Assembly: GCF_003814875.1 (NCBI RefSeq)
Contig: NZ_RKQF01000001.1
Span: 1,302,001-1,366,000, forward strand
Direction: 5' to 3'
Origin: Streptomyces sp. Ag109_O5-1
GTDB taxonomy: Bacteria; Actinomycetota; Actinomycetes; Streptomycetales; Streptomycetaceae
DNA length: 64,000 bases
In this document: positions 61,895 to 64,000 of the stretch, piece by piece
How the letters are laid out: each line of letters opens with the position of its first letter
How positions within the stretch are numbered: position 1 is the stretch's first letter
Translations under genes and position numbers: made by a program
The notes under the pieces: generated by a model
The model's database searches: none
Seen by the model: the letters and a program-made list of their open reading frames with translations, nothing else
What the model was told of the DNA's origin: nothing

Positions 61895-62586
61895 CGTGCC
61901 CCCTGCACGGTGTAGTGACGGGCCTCGACCTGGACGACCCTGTCGACGTAGATGGACGGGGTGACGACGGCCTCGGGGTCGAGCTTGCCGGGCTCGACGA
62001 CTTCGTCGACCTGGACGATGGTCGTCGTCGCGGCCGTGGCCATGACCGGTCCGAAGTTGCGGGCGGTCTTCCGGTAGACGAGGTTGCCCATCACGTCCGC
62101 GATGTGCGCACCGATCAGCGCGTAGTCCCCCTTGATGGGGTACTCCAGCAGGTACTTCCGGCCGTCGATCTCCCGTTCCTCCTTCCCCTCGGCCAGCGGT
62201 GTGCCGACCGCGGTCGGGCAGTAGAAGGCGCCGATACCGGCACCGGCCGCGCGCATCCGCTCGGCGAGGTTGCCCTGCGGCACCACCTCGAGTTCGATCT
62301 TCCCCGCGCGGTAGAGGCCGTCGAAGACCCAGGAGTCGGCCTGGCGTGGGAAGGAGCACACCACCTTGCGCACCCGGCCCGCGGCCAGCAGCGCGGCCAG
62401 CCCGACATCACCGTTGCCGGCGTTGTTGGACACGATCGTGAGGTCCTTCGCGCCCTGCCGGATGAGCGCGTCGATCAGATCGAACGGCATCCCGGCCAGG
62501 CCGAAGCCTCCGACGAGGATCGTTGAGCCGTCCTCGATCCCGGCGACGGCGGCGTCGGTGCTTTCGAGGATCTCCGCGCGGCTCAT
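61891..62586 (-). CDS. 3-oxoacid CoA-transferase subunit A (second copy)
   Basis: A 231-residue alpha subunit: ILVGGFGLAGMPFDLIDALIRQGAKDLTIVSNNAGNGDVGLAALL is characteristic. It pairs with the downstream subunit B (ATGA overlap) and follows the thiolase gene with the same overlap at 62583-62586. It differs from PcaI (26596) in several motifs, so the two pairs are paralogues rather than a recent duplication. Confidence 0.9.
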   Translation of the reverse strand: MSRAEILESTDAAVAGIEDGSTILVGGFGLAGMPFDLIDALIRQGAKDLTIVSNNAGNGDVGLAALLAAGRVRKVVCSFPRQADSWVFDGLYRAGKIELEVVPQGNLAERMRAAGAGIGAFYCPTAVGTPLAEGKEEREIDGRKYLLEYPIKGDYALIGAHIADVMGNLVYRKTARNFGPVMATAATTTIVQVDEVVEPGKLDPEAVVTPSIYVDRVVQVEARHYTVQGAR

Positions 62587-63788
62587 CGGTCCGCCCCCGT
62601 GACAGCGCAGTTCTCGAGTACGACGGCCAGGCCCTGACCGACTCCTATGCAGATCGCGGCGACGCCGTAGCGCTGTCCCGTCTCGCGCAGCACCTTGGCC
62701 AGCGTGGCGAGGATCCGGCCGCCCGAGGCGCCCAGCGGATGTCCGATCGCGATGGCGCCGCCCTTCTGGTTGACGATGGCGGGGTCGATCTTCCACGTGT
62801 CGACGCAGGCGAGCGACTGCACGGCGAAGGCCTCGTTGAGCTCGACCGCGCCCACCTGGTCCCAGCCGATCCCGGCCCGGGCCAGTGCACGGTTGGCGGC
62901 CTCGACCGGGGCGTAGCCGAAGGCCTGCGGCTCCAGCGCCATCACGCCGCGGCCGGCGATACGGGCGATCGGGTCGGCCCCGATCACGGCCGCGGCCTTC
63001 TCGCTGCCCAGCAGCACCGCGGAGGCGCCGTCGTTGAGGGGGCTGGCGTTGCCCGCGGTGATGGTTCCGCCCTGCTCCGCCGTACGGAAGACCGGCCGCA
63101 GCCCGGCCAGGACCTCCGGCGTGGATCCGGCCCGGATGCCCTCGTCGCGGGCGAGGTCGACGCCCTCGACCGGCACCACCAGGTCATCGTAGAAGCCCGA
63201 CTCCCATGCGGTGTGGGCGAGTTGGTGGGATCGGGCGGCGAACTCGTCCTGCCGTTCGCGGGAGATCCCGAAGCGCTCCTGGAGCTGTTCGTTGGCCTCG
63301 CCGAGGCTGACCGTCCACTCCTTCGGCATCCGCGGGTTGACCAGCCGCCAGCCGAGCGTGGTGGAGACCGCGGTGACGTCGCCGGCCGGGAACGGTTTCG
63401 CCGACTTCGGCAGCACCCACGGCGCTCGCGTCATGGACTCCACGCCGCCGGTCAGCACCACCTCGGCGTCCCCGGACTCGATCGTGCGACTGGCCGTCAT
63501 CGCCGCGTCGAGGCTCGACCCGCACAGCCGGTTGACCGTGGTGCCGGGCACGCTCACCGGAAGACCGGCGAGCAGCGCCGCCATGCGGCCGACGTTGCGG
63601 TTCTCCTCGCCGGCGCCGTTGGCGTTGCCCCACACCACGTCGTCGATCGCGACGGGGTCGAGGTCCGGCACCCGGGCGAGCGTCGAGGTGATCGCGGCGG
63701 CGGCGAGGTCGTCGGGGCGCACCCCGGCCAGCGCGCCGTTGAAGCGGCCGAACGGCGTGCGTGACGCGGCGTAGAGGAAAGCACTCAT
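62583..63788 (-). CDS. Acetyl-CoA acyltransferase / beta-ketoadipyl-CoA thiolase-like
   Basis: A 401-residue thiolase with active Cys in NRLCGSSLDAA, His in [17 protein letters not shown] and second Cys in [42 protein letters not shown] is shared with PcaF and indicates the beta-ketoadipyl-CoA thiolase subfamily. It heads the operon thiolase, subunit A, subunit B and is divergent from a LysR gene. A catechol-branch or other aromatic pathway is likely, but the ring-cleavage genes would be outside the window. Confidence 0.9.
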   Translation of the reverse strand: MSAFLYAASRTPFGRFNGALAGVRPDDLAAAAITSTLARVPDLDPVAIDDVVWGNANGAGEENRNVGRMAALLAGLPVSVPGTTVNRLCGSSLDAAMTASRTIESGDAEVVLTGGVESMTRAPWVLPKSAKPFPAGDVTAVSTTLGWRLVNPRMPKEWTVSLGEANEQLQERFGISRERQDEFAARSHQLAHTAWESGFYDDLVVPVEGVDLARDEGIRAGSTPEVLAGLRPVFRTAEQGGTITAGNASPLNDGASAVLLGSEKAAAVIGADPIARIAGRGVMALEPQAFGYAPVEAANRALARAGIGWDQVGAVELNEAFAVQSLACVDTWKIDPAIVNQKGGAIAIGHPLGASGGRILATLAKVLRETGQRYGVAAICIGVGQGLAVVLENCAVTGADR

Positions 63789-63846
63789 GGCAGCGACGCT
63801 AATCCCGGGCCACGATATTCTGAAGTACGCATATTCGAGCCGATTG

Positions 63847-63861
63847 ATATGGAAGACATAT
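63847..63861. promoter_or_regulatory. LysR/thiolase intergenic inverted repeat
   Basis: ATATG (63847-63851) and CATAT (63857-63861) are a perfect dyad with a 5-bp spacer overlapping the LysR start codon. A further ATATTC occurs twice just upstream. This AT-rich patch stands out in a 70 percent GC region and may hold the LysR autoregulatory site. Confidence 0.4.
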
Positions 63862-64000
63862 GGATCTGCGTCACCTGCGGTACTTCGTGGCGGTGGCCGA
63901 GGAGCGCCACTTCGGTCGCGCCGCCGAGCGGCTCCACATGGCCCAGCCGCCGCTCTCCCAGCAGATCCGCCAGCTCGAGACCGAGCTCGGCGTCGAGCTG
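63860..64000 (+). CDS. LysR-family regulator (partial, cut by window end)
   Basis: The first 47 codons are present: [26 protein letters not shown] followed by [14 protein letters not shown], a canonical LysR helix-turn-helix. The gene continues beyond the window. It is divergent from the thiolase/CoA-transferase operon, as is usual for regulators of aromatic catabolism such as CatR or BenM types; the inducer is unknown. Confidence 0.9.
   Translation, partial: MDLRHLRYFVAVAEERHFGRAAERLHMAQPPLSQQIRQLETELGVEL

Noticed and set aside
1..64000. TTA codons that would mark bldA-dependent genes.
   Set aside because: Scanning the genes by eye I found no in-frame TTA leucine codon; the TTA strings I saw were out of frame or intergenic. 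The scan was not exhaustive.

Overview
The window is typical high-GC Streptomyces chromosome: GTG and TTG starts, tight ATGA/GTGA gene overlaps, and lineage markers such as an SsgA-like protein, a Wbl iron-sulfur protein, a SARP regulator and a complete pca operon led by a PcaV-type repressor. Gene content and order recall the region around the pca genes of S. coelicolor; that comparison is from memory, not from a search. I recognised no complete insertion sequence, prophage or CRISPR array.

Layout. 0-6 kb: CaiB-type CoA transferase plus F420-type oxidoreductase pair, an enoyl-reductase-like Rossmann protein, a 48-residue membrane protein, endonuclease V, a small basic protein and a BNR/Ycf48-like exported protein. 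6-13 kb: SsgD-like protein, PEP-mutase-family enzyme, an ABC-F ribosome-protection ATPase behind a structured leader, dimethylarginine hydrolase, an acyl-ACP desaturase behind a triple palindrome, and two poorly characterised genes. 13.3-19.4 kb: the most unusual block. Three tRNA-like genes sharing a peculiar D-arm bracket two converging gene pairs: DUF2201 metallopeptidase/VWA protein with a double-AAA+ ATPase on the + strand, and a zinc-ribbon SDR-like protein with a leucine-rich-repeat protein on the - strand. A PafBC-type DNA-damage promoter motif precedes the + pair. 19.5-26 kb: Wbl protein, glyoxalase-like protein, LacI regulator, LigD-type polymerase, lipoproteins and an ATP-dependent DNA ligase.

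25.9-33.2 kb: the protocatechuate branch of the beta-ketoadipate pathway, pcaV divergent from pcaIJFHGBL. Ring cleavage (PcaHG), cycloisomerisation (PcaB), decarboxylation and lactone hydrolysis (fused PcaL), CoA transfer (PcaIJ) and thiolysis (PcaF) are all present. A second thiolase and CoA-transferase set with a divergent LysR gene closes the window (61.2-64 kb), probably serving another aromatic or beta-keto acid substrate.

33-48 kb: SDR, a large LAL-like ATPase lacking its DNA-binding domain, an MHS transporter, AnmK, DUF2510 proteins, a TetR regulator facing a PAP2/DMT pair across an 18-bp perfect inverted repeat, a LURP-one protein and a Tat-exported phospholipase C. 48-61 kb: a SARP-NB-ARC-TPR regulator, seven 29-bp tandem repeats, D-Ala-D-Ala dipeptidase, an ECF-like sigma factor, an NlpC/P60 hydrolase, a PadR/NTF2-like pair, a methyltransferase, an acetyltransferase, two truncated pseudogenes meeting at a deletion scar, and a secreted metzincin.
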